Below are positions 7,604 to 15,178 of a stretch of 64,000 nt of DNA, in pieces. The notes beneath the pieces were generated by a model. The model saw only the letters and a list, made by a program, of their open reading frames with translations. It was not told the DNA's origin and did not search any database. The DNA lies in the NCBI GenBank assembly GCA_001298545.1, contig LJCX01000029.1, forward strand, positions 806,001 through 870,000. Reading direction: 5' to 3'. A program made the translations under genes and the position numbers. The stretch comes from Actinobacteria bacterium OV320 (GTDB lineage: Bacteria; Actinomycetota; Actinomycetes; Streptomycetales; Streptomycetaceae). How positions within the stretch are numbered: position 1 is the first letter of the stretch; each line of letters starts with the position of its first letter.

Positions 7604-9145
7604 ATGGACCTCGAGACGTTCCGCAAGCTGGCCACCGACCGCCGCGTCATTCCGGTCACCCGCAAGCTCCTCGCCGACGGCGACACCCCGGTCGCGCTCT
7701 ACCGCAAGCTCGCCGCCGAGCGCACCGGAACCTTCCTCCTGGAGTCCGCGGAGAACGGCCGCTCGTGGTCCCGGTACTCCTTCGTCGGCGTCCGCAGCGC
7801 CGCGACCCTCACCGCGCGCGACGGCGGGGCCCACTGGCTCGGCACCCCGCCCGTCGGCGTCCCGGTGGACGGCGACCCGCTCGCCGCCCTGCGCGCCACC
7901 ATCGAGACCCTCCACACCCCCCACGAGGAGGGCCTGCCGCCCTTCACCGGCGGCATGGTCGGCTACCTCGGCTACGACATCGTGCGCCGCCTGGAGAAGA
8001 TCGGCCCCGGCGATCGAGACGACCTGCGGCTGCCCGAGCTGACCATGCTCCTGACCAGCGACCTCGCCGTCATGGACCACTGGGAGGGCTCGGTCCTGCT
8101 GATCGCCAACGCGATCAACCACAACGACCTCGACACGGGCGTCGACGAGGCCTACACGGACGCGGTGGCCCGGCTGGACGCCATGGAGGCCGACCTCTCC
8201 CGCCCGGTCGCCCAGCCCCCGGCCGTCCTCCCGCCCTCCGAACTCCCCGAGTACAGCGCCCTGTGGGGCGGCCCCGACTTCCAGCGGGCCGTCGAGGACA
8301 TCAAGGAGCGCATCCGCGCGGGCGAGGCCTTCCAGGTCGTCCCCTCCCAGCGCTTCGAGACGCCGTGCACGGCCGGCGCGCTGGACGTCTACCGGGTGCT
8401 GCGGGCGACGAACCCGTCGCCGTACATGTACCTGTTCCGCTTCGACGGTTTCGACGTCGTGGGCTCCTCCCCGGAAGCCCTCGTCAAGGTCGAGGACGGG
8501 CACGCCATGGTCCACCCCATCGCCGGCACCCGGCACCGCGGGGCCACCCCGCAGGAGGACCAGGCCCTCGCCGACGAACTGCTCGCCGACCCCAAGGAGC
8601 GCGCCGAGCACCTCATGCTCGTCGACCTCGGCCGCAACGACCTGGGCCGGGTCTGCGAACCGGGCTCGGTCGAGGTCGTCGACTTCATGTCCGTCGAGCG
8701 GTACTCGCACGTGATGCACATCGTCTCGACCGTCACCGGGAAGGTCGCGGCGGGCCGCACCGCCTTCGACGTCCTCACCGCCTGCTTCCCCGCCGGCACC
8801 CTCTCCGGCGCCCCCAAGCCGCGCGCCATGCAGATCATCGACGAACTGGAGCCGTCCCGGCGCGGCCTGTACGGCGGCTGCGTGGGCTACCTGGACTTCG
8901 CCGGCGACTCCGACACCGCCATCGCCATCCGGACGGCCCTCCTGCGCGACGGCACCGCCTACGTCCAGGCCGGCGCGGGCATCGTCGCCGACTCCGACCC
9001 GGTCGCCGAGGACCAGGAGTGCCGCAACAAGGCGGCGGCGGTCCTGCGCGCCGTCCACACCGCCAACCGACTGGGGAAGGGGAAACAGGGCGCTTCCGGA
9101 CAGAGCGCCGGGGCACCTTGCGAAGATAGGACGCGTCTCACGTGA
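7604..9145 (+). CDS. trpE: Anthranilate synthase component I TrpE
   Basis: This chorismate-using large subunit makes anthranilate with ammonia from a TrpG partner, and no trpG is in the window. It is 513 aa. An LLES motif near residue 46 (TFLLESAENGRSWSRYSF) is the tryptophan feedback site. The catalytic chorismate-binding domain shows PIAGTRHRG, DLGRNDLGRVC, PAGTLSGAPKPRAM and GAGIVADSDP. ATG 7604 follows hisI closely. The last 15 or so residues (GKQGASGQSAGAPCEDRTRLT) are a non-conserved tail. A perfect 10-bp hairpin overlaps the stop codon. Confidence 0.95.
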   Translation: MDLETFRKLATDRRVIPVTRKLLADGDTPVALYRKLAAERTGTFLLESAENGRSWSRYSFVGVRSAATLTARDGGAHWLGTPPVGVPVDGDPLAALRATIETLHTPHEEGLPPFTGGMVGYLGYDIVRRLEKIGPGDRDDLRLPELTMLLTSDLAVMDHWEGSVLLIANAINHNDLDTGVDEAYTDAVARLDAMEADLSRPVAQPPAVLPPSELPEYSALWGGPDFQRAVEDIKERIRAGEAFQVVPSQRFETPCTAGALDVYRVLRATNPSPYMYLFRFDGFDVVGSSPEALVKVEDGHAMVHPIAGTRHRGATPQEDQALADELLADPKERAEHLMLVDLGRNDLGRVCEPGSVEVVDFMSVERYSHVMHIVSTVTGKVAAGRTAFDVLTACFPAGTLSGAPKPRAMQIIDELEPSRRGLYGGCVGYLDFAGDSDTAIAIRTALLRDGTAYVQAGAGIVADSDPVAEDQECRNKAAAVLRAVHTANRLGKGKQGASGQSAGAPCEDRTRLT

Positions 9146-9173
9146 ACCCCGGGTGACGGTTCGCCCGGGGTTC
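9144..9173 (+). terminator. Hairpin at the trpE stop codon
   Basis: A perfect 10-bp inverted repeat (GAACCCCGGG, 10-nt loop, CCCGGGGTTC) begins inside the trpE stop codon, with no T-tract. It is a likely L-shaped terminator or attenuation point between trpE and the following membrane gene, which has its own leaderless promoter just downstream. Confidence 0.55.
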
Positions 9174-9190
9174 AGGCGATAGTGGAGTAC

Positions 9191-9832
9191 GTGACTGCTG
9201 TTCCGCACCCCCGATCCGAAGCCGACGCCCCCGCGGGGTCCGGCCGCCGAAGCCTCGCGCTCGCCCTGCTGTTCGGCGCGCTGGGCTCGGCCGTGACCCT
9301 GCTGTCCACCCGGCAGCGCTGGTCGGAGGGCACGGCCACGGTGGCCGGCGGCGCCTTCCCGCTGACCGCCAGGGGCAGCGACGTGACGGGCGTGCCCGCG
9401 GCGCTCGCCATAGCGGCCCTCGCCGCGCTCGTCGCCGTCTTCGCCGTCCGCAGGACCGGCCGCTTCGCGGTCTCCGCGCTGCTCGCGCTCTCCGGCGCCG
9501 GCATCATGGCCGCCGCCCTGCTCGGCGCCTCCGACGGCTCCTCGCTCGACGAGCAGGCCGCCCGTGCCTCCGGCGACACCTCGGCGACCGTCGCCTCCTT
9601 CAGCCACACCGCGTGGCCCTACGCCGCGGCCGCGGGCGGCGCCCTGATCCTGCTGGCCGGCCTGCTCGCCCTGCGCTACGGCCGCCTGTGGCCCGCGATG
9701 TCCGGCCGCTACGAACGCGACGGCACCCCGCGCCCCCGGCGCGCGGCCAAGCCCGTCGACCCGGACCGGCCCGAGGACATGTGGAAGGCGCTGGACCGGG
9801 GCGAGGACCCGACGGGCGCGGACCCCGCCTGA
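9191..9832 (+). CDS. Tryptophan-associated transmembrane protein (Trp_oprn_chp family)
   Basis: This is a membrane protein of about 213 aa with four predicted helices: LALALLFGALGSAVTLL, VPAALAIAALAALVAVFAV, FAVSALLALSGAGIMAAAL and WPYAAAAGGALILLAGLLAL. The SFSHTAWPY segment before helix 4 and the hydrophilic C-terminal RPEDMWKALDRGEDPT tail fit the conserved membrane protein found between trpE and trpC in actinobacteria. The role is unknown. GTG 9191 is chosen because GATAGT (9178-9183) lies 7 bp upstream, as in a leaderless promoter; an in-frame GTG at 9182 would overlap that hexamer. Confidence 0.8.
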   Translation: MTAVPHPRSEADAPAGSGRRSLALALLFGALGSAVTLLSTRQRWSEGTATVAGGAFPLTARGSDVTGVPAALAIAALAALVAVFAVRRTGRFAVSALLALSGAGIMAAALLGASDGSSLDEQAARASGDTSATVASFSHTAWPYAAAAGGALILLAGLLALRYGRLWPAMSGRYERDGTPRPRRAAKPVDPDRPEDMWKALDRGEDPTGADPA

Positions 9833-9998
9833 AACCCGACCGCGCGGCCCGGCCGACATCCGGCCGCACGGTTCCCGGATGTGGTGAATCAGACGTGACC
9901 GGAAGCCACCCCCGCGTCCGCGACGCGCGCCGGTACGGGACAATGGACGACGAGCGTCCGGCTCGGACGGACACAGAGACAGCAATGAGGAGCAAGTC

Positions 9999-10250
9999 AT
10001 GGCGGGCAGCAGCCACGGACACACCCCGGCCGCCTGGACCGGTGTCACCATCGTCTTCATCGGGTTCACCGTCGCGGGCGCGTTCATGGTGATGGCCGAG
10101 CCGCTCGGCTTCTGGGCCGGCATGGCGATCGTGGCCCTCGGCGGTGTCGTCGGCGGCATCATGCGCTCGATGGGCCTCGGCATGCCGAAGGAGGCCCACC
10201 CGGTGCACCAGGTCACGGCCACCCGCGAGCCGGCGGCCGCCGAGGCCTGA
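9999..10250 (+). CDS. HGxxPAAW family small membrane protein
   Basis: 83 aa. The N-terminus contains SHGHTPAAWTG, the name-giving HGxxPAAW motif, followed by two membrane segments (VTIVFIGFTVAGAFMVM and GFWAGMAIVALGGVVGGIM) and a soluble tail ending ATREPAAAEA. The family is conserved in actinobacteria next to trp genes and its function is unknown. A GAGGAGC ribosome binding site precedes the ATG. A GACAAT hexamer at 9939-9944 could be the -10 of its promoter, giving a short leader. The 166-bp gap before the gene holds nothing else I recognise. Confidence 0.82.
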   Translation: MAGSSHGHTPAAWTGVTIVFIGFTVAGAFMVMAEPLGFWAGMAIVALGGVVGGIMRSMGLGMPKEAHPVHQVTATREPAAAEA

Positions 10251-10288
10251 GCCCCGAAGGCTTCGGCAGGACTTCCGCAGGACCTCGT

Positions 10289-10320
10289 GAGGGGCGGCCG
10301 GTGTGCACCGGCCGCCCCTC
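10289..10320 (+). terminator. Strong hairpin terminator after the HGxxPAAW gene
   Basis: The 32-bp stretch is almost a perfect palindrome: a 15-bp arm starting GAGGGGCGGCCGG pairs with its complement across two central bases. It lies 38 bp after the stop codon, with no T-run. It probably ends transcription before the DUF2752 gene, which has its own promoter. Confidence 0.75.
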
Positions 10321-10345
10321 ACGCGCGCGTGATGCCCCGCCGGGG

Positions 10346-10351
10346 CACAAT
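10346..10351 (+). promoter_or_regulatory. -10 element of a leaderless promoter (DUF2752 gene)
   Basis: CACAAT is followed by 7 bp and the GTG at 10359, with no ribosome binding site. It copies the arrangement at hisI. Confidence 0.5.
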
Positions 10352-10358
10352 ACGAGGC

Positions 10359-10808
10359 GTGAACGCCGACAGCCGGCGGGTGACACCCCGGCCGCCCCCG
10401 ACACCCCCGGCAACCCTGCTCGGACGACTCGCGGTGCCCTCCGGGACCCTCGCGGCCGTCGCCGGGGCCTTCGCGTACGTCGGGACCGTCGACCCCAACG
10501 AGCCCGGCCACTATCCGGTCTGCCCGCTCCTGCGCCTCACGGGCCTGTACTGCCCGGGCTGCGGCGGACTGCGCAGCGCGCACGCCTTCGTGCACGGGGA
10601 CCTCGCCGCCGCCCTGCACGACAACGCACTGGCCGTCGTCGGCTATCTGGGCTTCGCGGTGATGTGGACCGTCTGGGTGGTCCGCGCGGTGCGCGGACGA
10701 CCCGCGCGCGTGGAACCGACCTCGGTGCTGCTGTGGACGCTGGGCGCGTTCGTGCTGGTCTTCACGGTTGTCCGGAACCTGCCGTTCGGTGGCTGGCTGC
10801 ATCCTTGA
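10359..10808 (+). CDS. DUF2752 family membrane protein
   Basis: 149 aa. The diagnostic DUF2752 core CPGCGGLRSAHAFVHGDL is at about residues 73-90, preceded by a Pro-rich start and a hydrophobic segment (LAAVAGAFAYVGTVDP), and followed by two helices (LAVVGYLGFAVMWTVWVVRA and SVLLWTLGAFVLVFTVV). The paired cysteines suggest a metal or redox site. Function is unknown. It lies between trp-locus genes and is probably transcribed from its own leaderless promoter. Confidence 0.8.
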   Translation: MNADSRRVTPRPPPTPPATLLGRLAVPSGTLAAVAGAFAYVGTVDPNEPGHYPVCPLLRLTGLYCPGCGGLRSAHAFVHGDLAAALHDNALAVVGYLGFAVMWTVWVVRAVRGRPARVEPTSVLLWTLGAFVLVFTVVRNLPFGGWLHP

Positions 10809-10876
10809 TCAACCGGCGAATGTCCAGGTAGTGGGACCGGCGTCAACCGGATGTGAGGCCTTCGCCTTCCTCCGGA

Positions 10877-10882
10877 TACCAT
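10877..10882 (+). promoter_or_regulatory. Probable -10 element of the trpC promoter
   Basis: TACCAT fits TANNNT and lies 75 bp before the trpC start, inside a 149-bp gap between the DUF2752 gene and trpC. The predicted leader has no Trp-rich leader peptide and no clear terminator/antiterminator pair. Confidence 0.35.
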
Positions 10883-10957
10883 CGCAGTGACCACCTCTTT
10901 TCTCCTGGTCGCTGGAACTGCCAACCGTCTCTCAACCGCTGGAAGGGGGCCGCTCGC

Positions 10958-11767
10958 GTGAGTGTGCTCGACGAGATCATCGACGGAGTCCGTGCCGACC
11001 TCGCGGACCAGCAGGCGCGCGTCAGCCTCGACGAGCTCAAGGAGCGCGCGGCGAAGGCCCCCGCCGCCAAGGACGGGGTGGCCGCGCTCCGGGGCGACGG
11101 CGTCAAGGTGATCTGCGAGGTCAAGCGCTCCAGCCCGTCCAAGGGCGCGCTGGCCGCGATCGCCGACCCGGCCGGACTGGCCGCGGACTACGAGGCGGGC
11201 GGCGCGGCCGTCATCTCCGTCCTCACCGAACAGCGCCGCTTCGGCGGCTCCCTGGCCGACCTCGAGGCGGTACGCGCGCGGGTCGACATTCCCGTGCTGC
11301 GCAAGGACTTCATCGTCACCTCGTACCAGCTGTGGGAGGCCCGCGCGTACGGCGCCGACCTCGCGCTGCTGATCGTGGCCGCCCTCGAACAGCCCGCCCT
11401 CGAGTCGCTGATCGAGCGCGCCGTCTCCATCGGCCTCACCCCGCTCGTCGAGGTCCACGACGAGGACGAGGTGGAGCGCGCGGTCGACGCGGGCGCCAAG
11501 GTGATCGGTGTCAACGCGCGCAACCTGAAGACCCTCGAGGTCGACCGGGGCACCTTCGAGCGCGTCGCCCCCGAGATCCCGGCCCACGTCGTCAGCGTCG
11601 CCGAGTCCGGCGTCCGGGGCCCGCACGACCTCATCGCGTACGCCAACGCCGGCGCCGACGCGGTCCTGGTCGGCGAGTCCCTGGTGACGGGCCGCGACCC
11701 GAAGACGGCGGTGGCCGACCTGGTGGCGGCGGGCGAGCACCCCGCACTCCGGCACGGCCGCGGCTGA
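10958..11767 (+). CDS. trpC: Indole-3-glycerol phosphate synthase TrpC
   Basis: This TIM-barrel enzyme closes the indole ring from CdRP. It is 269 aa and monofunctional, with no TrpF domain. Signatures are CEVKRSSPSKGALA (catalytic Lys and Glu near residue 50), VLRKDFIV, VHDEDEVERA, GVNARNLKTLEVD and VAESGVRGPHDL. A GGAAGGGGG ribosome binding site is 8 bp before GTG 10958. It is followed by the TrpM-like ORF and trpBA. Confidence 0.95.
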   Translation: MSVLDEIIDGVRADLADQQARVSLDELKERAAKAPAAKDGVAALRGDGVKVICEVKRSSPSKGALAAIADPAGLAADYEAGGAAVISVLTEQRRFGGSLADLEAVRARVDIPVLRKDFIVTSYQLWEARAYGADLALLIVAALEQPALESLIERAVSIGLTPLVEVHDEDEVERAVDAGAKVIGVNARNLKTLEVDRGTFERVAPEIPAHVVSVAESGVRGPHDLIAYANAGADAVLVGESLVTGRDPKTAVADLVAAGEHPALRHGRG

Positions 11768-11775
11768 CCTCCCGA

Positions 11776-11781
11776 TAGGAT
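11776..11781 (+). promoter_or_regulatory. Possible -10 element before the trpM-like ORF
   Basis: TAGGAT ends 8 bp before ATG 11790 and lies 8 bp after the trpC stop. It could give a nearly leaderless transcript for trpM and trpBA. Confidence 0.35.
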
Positions 11782-11789
11782 CGGCCCCG

Positions 11790-12032
11790 ATGACACCCAC
11801 CACGACGGCCATGGACAGGTACGCCCGCCTCGCGCGCGGCTGCCGCCCCCGTGGCTGCCGCGCGCCCGCACGCCGGGTGCACGGCCGGCGCGTGCGGTAC
11901 GTCATCGGAGACGAGCCCGGCCAGGTGAACGGCATGCGATGGCAGCGCCCCGTCAGGGGCGCGGGGCTCTTTCGGATGTGCGGCAACCGCCGCGCGGGCG
12001 CGACCGGCCACAACGGTCCCGCAGCCGACTGA
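11790..12032 (+). CDS. trpM: TrpM-like tryptophan biosynthesis modulator
   Basis: This 80-aa basic ORF lies exactly between trpC and trpB, where S. coelicolor carries trpM, a 63-residue protein reported to modulate tryptophan synthesis and development. The core RYARLARGCRPRGCRAPARR through GDEPGQVNGMRW looks like TrpM; the Cys pair and Arg-rich stretch are notable. The part after about residue 50 is encoded by what looks like a common Streptomyces intergenic repeat (see the repeat entry), so the C-terminus is probably an acquired extension. No strong ribosome binding site is seen. ATG 11811 is an alternative start. Confidence 0.6.
   Translation: MTPTTTAMDRYARLARGCRPRGCRAPARRVHGRRVRYVIGDEPGQVNGMRWQRPVRGAGLFRMCGNRRAGATGHNGPAAD
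11945..12030. repeat. REP-like Streptomyces intergenic element inside the trpM ORF
   Basis: The stretch begins with the hairpin GCGCCCC-GTCA-GGGGCGC (11945-11962), continues with a GCGGGGCTCTTTCGGATGTG segment, then CGCGCGGGCGCGACCGGCCAC. I recall this arrangement as a widespread Streptomyces intergenic repeat. A related piece, GGGGCGCGGGGC followed by TTTGCGGATGTG, occurs at about 24515-24541 in this same window. It overlaps the C-terminal coding part of trpM. Confidence 0.55.
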
Positions 12033-12087
12033 CCGTCCCCGCCCCACGGCGACAGTGCCCGACACACAATCACCGTGAGGTTTCCGC

Positions 12088-13371
12088 ATGCCCAGCGAGT
12101 TCTTCATTCCCGACCCCGACGGTCAGGTCCCCAGCGCCGAGGGTTACTTCGGCGCGTTCGGCGGCAAGTTCATCCCGGAGGCCCTCGTCGCCGCCGTGGA
12201 CGAGGTCGCCGTCGAGTACGACAAGGCCAAGCACGACCCCGAGTTCGCCCGCGAACTCGACGACCTGCTCGTGCACTACACCGGCAGGCCCAGCTCCCTC
12301 ACCGAGGTGCCGAGGTTCGCCGAACACGCCGGCGGTGCCCGGGTGTTCCTCAAGCGCGAGGACCTCAACCACACCGGCTCCCACAAGATCAACAACGTGC
12401 TCGGGCAGGCGCTGCTCACCCGGCGCATGGGCAAGACGCGCGTGATCGCCGAGACCGGCGCCGGCCAGCACGGCGTGGCGACGGCCACCGCCTGCGCCCT
12501 CTTCGGCCTCGAGTGCACCATCTACATGGGCGAGATCGACACCCAGCGGCAGGCCCTGAACGTGGCGCGCATGCGCATGCTGGGCGCCGAGGTCGTGGCC
12601 GTGAAGTCCGGCAGCCGCACGCTGAAGGACGCCATCAACGAGGCCTTCCGCGACTGGGTCGCCAACGTCGACCGCACCCACTACCTGTTCGGCACGGTCG
12701 CCGGACCGCACCCCTTCCCGGCCATGGTGCGCGACTTCCACCGCGTCATCGGCGTCGAGGCCCGCCGCCAGATCCTGGAGCGCGCCGGACGCCTCCCCGA
12801 CGCGGCGGTCGCCTGCGTCGGCGGCGGCTCCAACGCCATCGGCCTCTTCCACGCCTTCATCCCGGACGCCGACGTCCGGCTGATCGGCTGCGAGCCGGCC
12901 GGCCACGGCATCGACACCGGCGAGCACGCGGCCACCCTCACCGCGGGCGAGCCCGGCATCCTGCACGGATCGCGCTCCTACGTCCTGCAGGACGACGAGG
13001 GCCAGATCACCGAGCCGTACTCCATCTCGGCGGGCCTGGACTACCCGGGCATCGGCCCCGAGCACTCCTACCTCAAGGACAGCGGCCGCGGCGAGTACCG
13101 CGCGGTCACCGACGACGCGGCCATGCAGGCGCTGCGCCTGCTGTCGCGCACCGAGGGCATCATCCCGGCCATCGAGAGCGCGCACGCGCTGGCCGGGGCC
13201 CTGGAGGTCGGCAAGGAGCTCGGCAAGGACGGGCTGATCGTCGTCAACCTGTCCGGCCGCGGCGACAAGGACATGGACACGGCCGCCCGCTACTTCGGCC
13301 TGTACGACACCGACGCCGAGGTCGCCGCCAACGCGGCCGACACCGCCGAGATCGAGGGGGACGCCAAGTGA
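12088..13371 (+). CDS. trpB: Tryptophan synthase beta subunit TrpB
   Basis: This PLP enzyme condenses indole and serine. It is 427 aa, slightly longer than the roughly 397 aa of E. coli because of C-terminal residues. PLP Lys100 is in HTGSHKINNVLG, with ETGAGQHGVATA, the phosphate-binding GGGSNAIG, and the C-terminal NLSGRGDKDM containing the PLP-nitrogen-contacting Ser. A GTGAGG ribosome binding site precedes the ATG. The stop overlaps the trpA GTG, typical of the coupled alpha-beta pair. Confidence 0.96.
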   Translation: MPSEFFIPDPDGQVPSAEGYFGAFGGKFIPEALVAAVDEVAVEYDKAKHDPEFARELDDLLVHYTGRPSSLTEVPRFAEHAGGARVFLKREDLNHTGSHKINNVLGQALLTRRMGKTRVIAETGAGQHGVATATACALFGLECTIYMGEIDTQRQALNVARMRMLGAEVVAVKSGSRTLKDAINEAFRDWVANVDRTHYLFGTVAGPHPFPAMVRDFHRVIGVEARRQILERAGRLPDAAVACVGGGSNAIGLFHAFIPDADVRLIGCEPAGHGIDTGEHAATLTAGEPGILHGSRSYVLQDDEGQITEPYSISAGLDYPGIGPEHSYLKDSGRGEYRAVTDDAAMQALRLLSRTEGIIPAIESAHALAGALEVGKELGKDGLIVVNLSGRGDKDMDTAARYFGLYDTDAEVAANAADTAEIEGDAK

Positions 13372-14204
13372 GCGGGGCCGAATTCACCGGTGGGAACAGG
13401 GGGCTGCTGTCGGACACCCTCGCCGACGCCAAGGCGGAGGGCCGCGCCGCGCTCATCGCCTATCTCCCGGCCGGGTTCCCGACCGTGGACGGCGGCATCG
13501 AGGCGATCAAGGCCGTCATCGACGGTGGGGCCGACATCGTCGAGGTCGGTCTGCCGCACAGCGACCCGGTCCTCGACGGCCCGGTCATCCAGACCGCCGA
13601 CGACATCGCCTTGCGCGGCGGGGTGCGGATCGCGGACGTGATGCGGACGGTCCGGGAGGCCTTCGAGGCCACCGGGAAGCCGATCCTCATCATGACCTAC
13701 TGGAACCCGATCGACCGCTACGGCGTCGAGCGCTTCACCGCCGAGCTGGCCGAGGCGGGCGGCGCGGGCTGCATCCTGCCCGACCTGCCGGTCCAGGAGT
13801 CGGCGCTGTGGAGGGAACACGCCCACAAGCACGGCCTCGCGACGGTCTTCGTCGTGGCGCCCAGCAGCAAGGCCGCGCGGCTCGCGCAGATCACCGAGGC
13901 GGGCAGCGGCTTCGTCTACGCCGCTTCGCTGATGGGGGTCACCGGCACCCGTGAGTCGGTGGGCGCGCAGGCCCAGGACCTGGTCGAGCGGACCAGGGCC
14001 ACCGGCACCGGCCTGCCCGTCTGTGTCGGCCTCGGCGTCTCCGACGCCAAGCAGGCCGCCGAGGTCGCCGGCTTCGCCGACGGCGTGATCGTCGGCTCGG
14101 CCTTCGTCAAGCGGATGCTGGACGCGCCGGACGAGGCGGCCGGTGTCGAGGCGGTCCGCGAGCTCGCGGGCGAGCTGGCGAAGGGCGTGCGCCGCCAGGC
14201 GTAG
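13368..14204 (+). CDS. trpA: Tryptophan synthase alpha subunit TrpA
   Basis: This TIM-barrel subunit splits indole-3-glycerol phosphate to indole and glyceraldehyde-3-phosphate. It is 278 aa. It has VEVGLPHSDPVLDGPVIQ with catalytic Glu and Asp (the E49/D60 equivalents), LPDLPVQES and the phosphate-binding GVSDAKQAA and VIVGSAFVKR segments. GTG 13368 overlaps the trpB stop by 4 bp. The last trp gene; tandem hairpins follow. Confidence 0.95.
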   Translation: MSGAEFTGGNRGLLSDTLADAKAEGRAALIAYLPAGFPTVDGGIEAIKAVIDGGADIVEVGLPHSDPVLDGPVIQTADDIALRGGVRIADVMRTVREAFEATGKPILIMTYWNPIDRYGVERFTAELAEAGGAGCILPDLPVQESALWREHAHKHGLATVFVVAPSSKAARLAQITEAGSGFVYAASLMGVTGTRESVGAQAQDLVERTRATGTGLPVCVGLGVSDAKQAAEVAGFADGVIVGSAFVKRMLDAPDEAAGVEAVRELAGELAKGVRRQA

Positions 14205-14237
14205 GCGGGGACAGGCGTAACAGAGCGGGATATTTCT

Positions 14238-14292
14238 CCAGGTCACTCGAACGGGTGGACCTGGGGTCGGGGAGGCGCAATGCGCCTCCCCG
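14238..14292 (+). terminator. Tandem hairpins ending the trp operon
   Basis: There are two hairpins. CCAGGTC/GACCTGG (14238-14264) has a 13-nt loop. The second is stronger, CGGGGAGGCGCA paired with TGCGCCTCCCCG (14268-14292), with an almost zero-length central loop. The second ends 15 bp before the next start codon, so it terminates trp transcription and may also sit in the leader of the DsbA-like gene. Confidence 0.65.
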
Positions 14293-14307
14293 GTTCGTTC
14301 TGGGGGT

Positions 14308-15084
14308 GTGAGCGAGAAGAATCGTGCGGGAAAGCGCACCGCCAGGGAGCGGCTGGCGGACGAGCGAGAGAAACAGAAGGCCGCGGAGCGGCGACGGCGG
14401 ACGTTGATCGTCGCGTCGAGCGTCGTCTGCGTCCTGGGACTGGCGGCGGTGATCGGGGTCGTCGCGGCGAACTCCGGCAAGGACGACAGCAGTGACAAGG
14501 CGGGGCCGGTCGTCGCCCCCTCGGGAGCGCAGGGCGAGGACGCGCTCGCGATCCCCGTCGGCAAGGACGGTGCCAAGTCCACGCTCACCGTGTGGGAGGA
14601 CTTCCGCTGCCCGGCCTGCAAGGCCTTCGAGACGGCGTACCGCCCCACGATCCACGAGCTGACGGACGCCGGGAAGCTCAGGGTCGAGTACCACCTGGCC
14701 ACGCTCATCGACGGCAACATGGGCGGCACCGGCTCCCGTAACGCGGCCAACGCGGCGGCGTGCGCGCAGGACGCCGGGAAGTTCCCCGCGTACCACGACG
14801 TGCTGTACGAGAACCAGCCGGAGGAGACGGACGACGCCTTCGCCGAGAACAGCAAGCTCATCGGGCTCGCCGCCAAGGTCGACGGCCTCGACACGCCCGC
14901 GTTCCGCACCTGCGTCGAGGACGGCACGCACAACAGCTGGGTCGAGAAGTCCAACCAGGCCTTCCAGAACGGCCACTTCGGCGGCACCCCGACCGTGCTG
15001 TTCAACGACAAGAACATCTACGCCGACCAGTCGATGACGCCGGCCAAGCTGAAGCAGATGGTGGAGGAAGCCGACAAAGGGTGA
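14308..15084 (+). CDS. DsbA/thioredoxin-fold membrane-anchored oxidoreductase
   Basis: 258 aa. A basic cytoplasmic N-terminus (NRAGKRTARERLADEREKQK) is followed by a single signal-anchor helix (LIVASSVVCVLGLAAVIGVVAA, about residues 31-52) and an extracytoplasmic DsbA-like domain. The redox motif is Cys101-Pro-Ala-Cys104 in DFRCPACKAFE, and the cis-Pro loop appears as FGGTPTVLFND. It probably handles disulfide exchange in secreted proteins. The product is next to lgt, another envelope gene. The start is GTG 14308 with a GGGGG ribosome binding site. Confidence 0.88.
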   Translation: MSEKNRAGKRTARERLADEREKQKAAERRRRTLIVASSVVCVLGLAAVIGVVAANSGKDDSSDKAGPVVAPSGAQGEDALAIPVGKDGAKSTLTVWEDFRCPACKAFETAYRPTIHELTDAGKLRVEYHLATLIDGNMGGTGSRNAANAAACAQDAGKFPAYHDVLYENQPEETDDAFAENSKLIGLAAKVDGLDTPAFRTCVEDGTHNSWVEKSNQAFQNGHFGGTPTVLFNDKNIYADQSMTPAKLKQMVEEADKG

Positions 15085-15178
15085 CCGGGGGTGAGGCCCC
15101 CGCACACCCGCCCGTTATGGAGCCGTAGCCGGGCTGCCCGTCGTCGGCCCGGTCCGGCACGGTAGCGTCGACCCTGCC

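Noticed and set aside
10809..10957. T-box or Trp attenuator in the trpC leader
   Set aside because: I find no T-box motif, no Trp codons in the small leader frame and no terminator/antiterminator pair.
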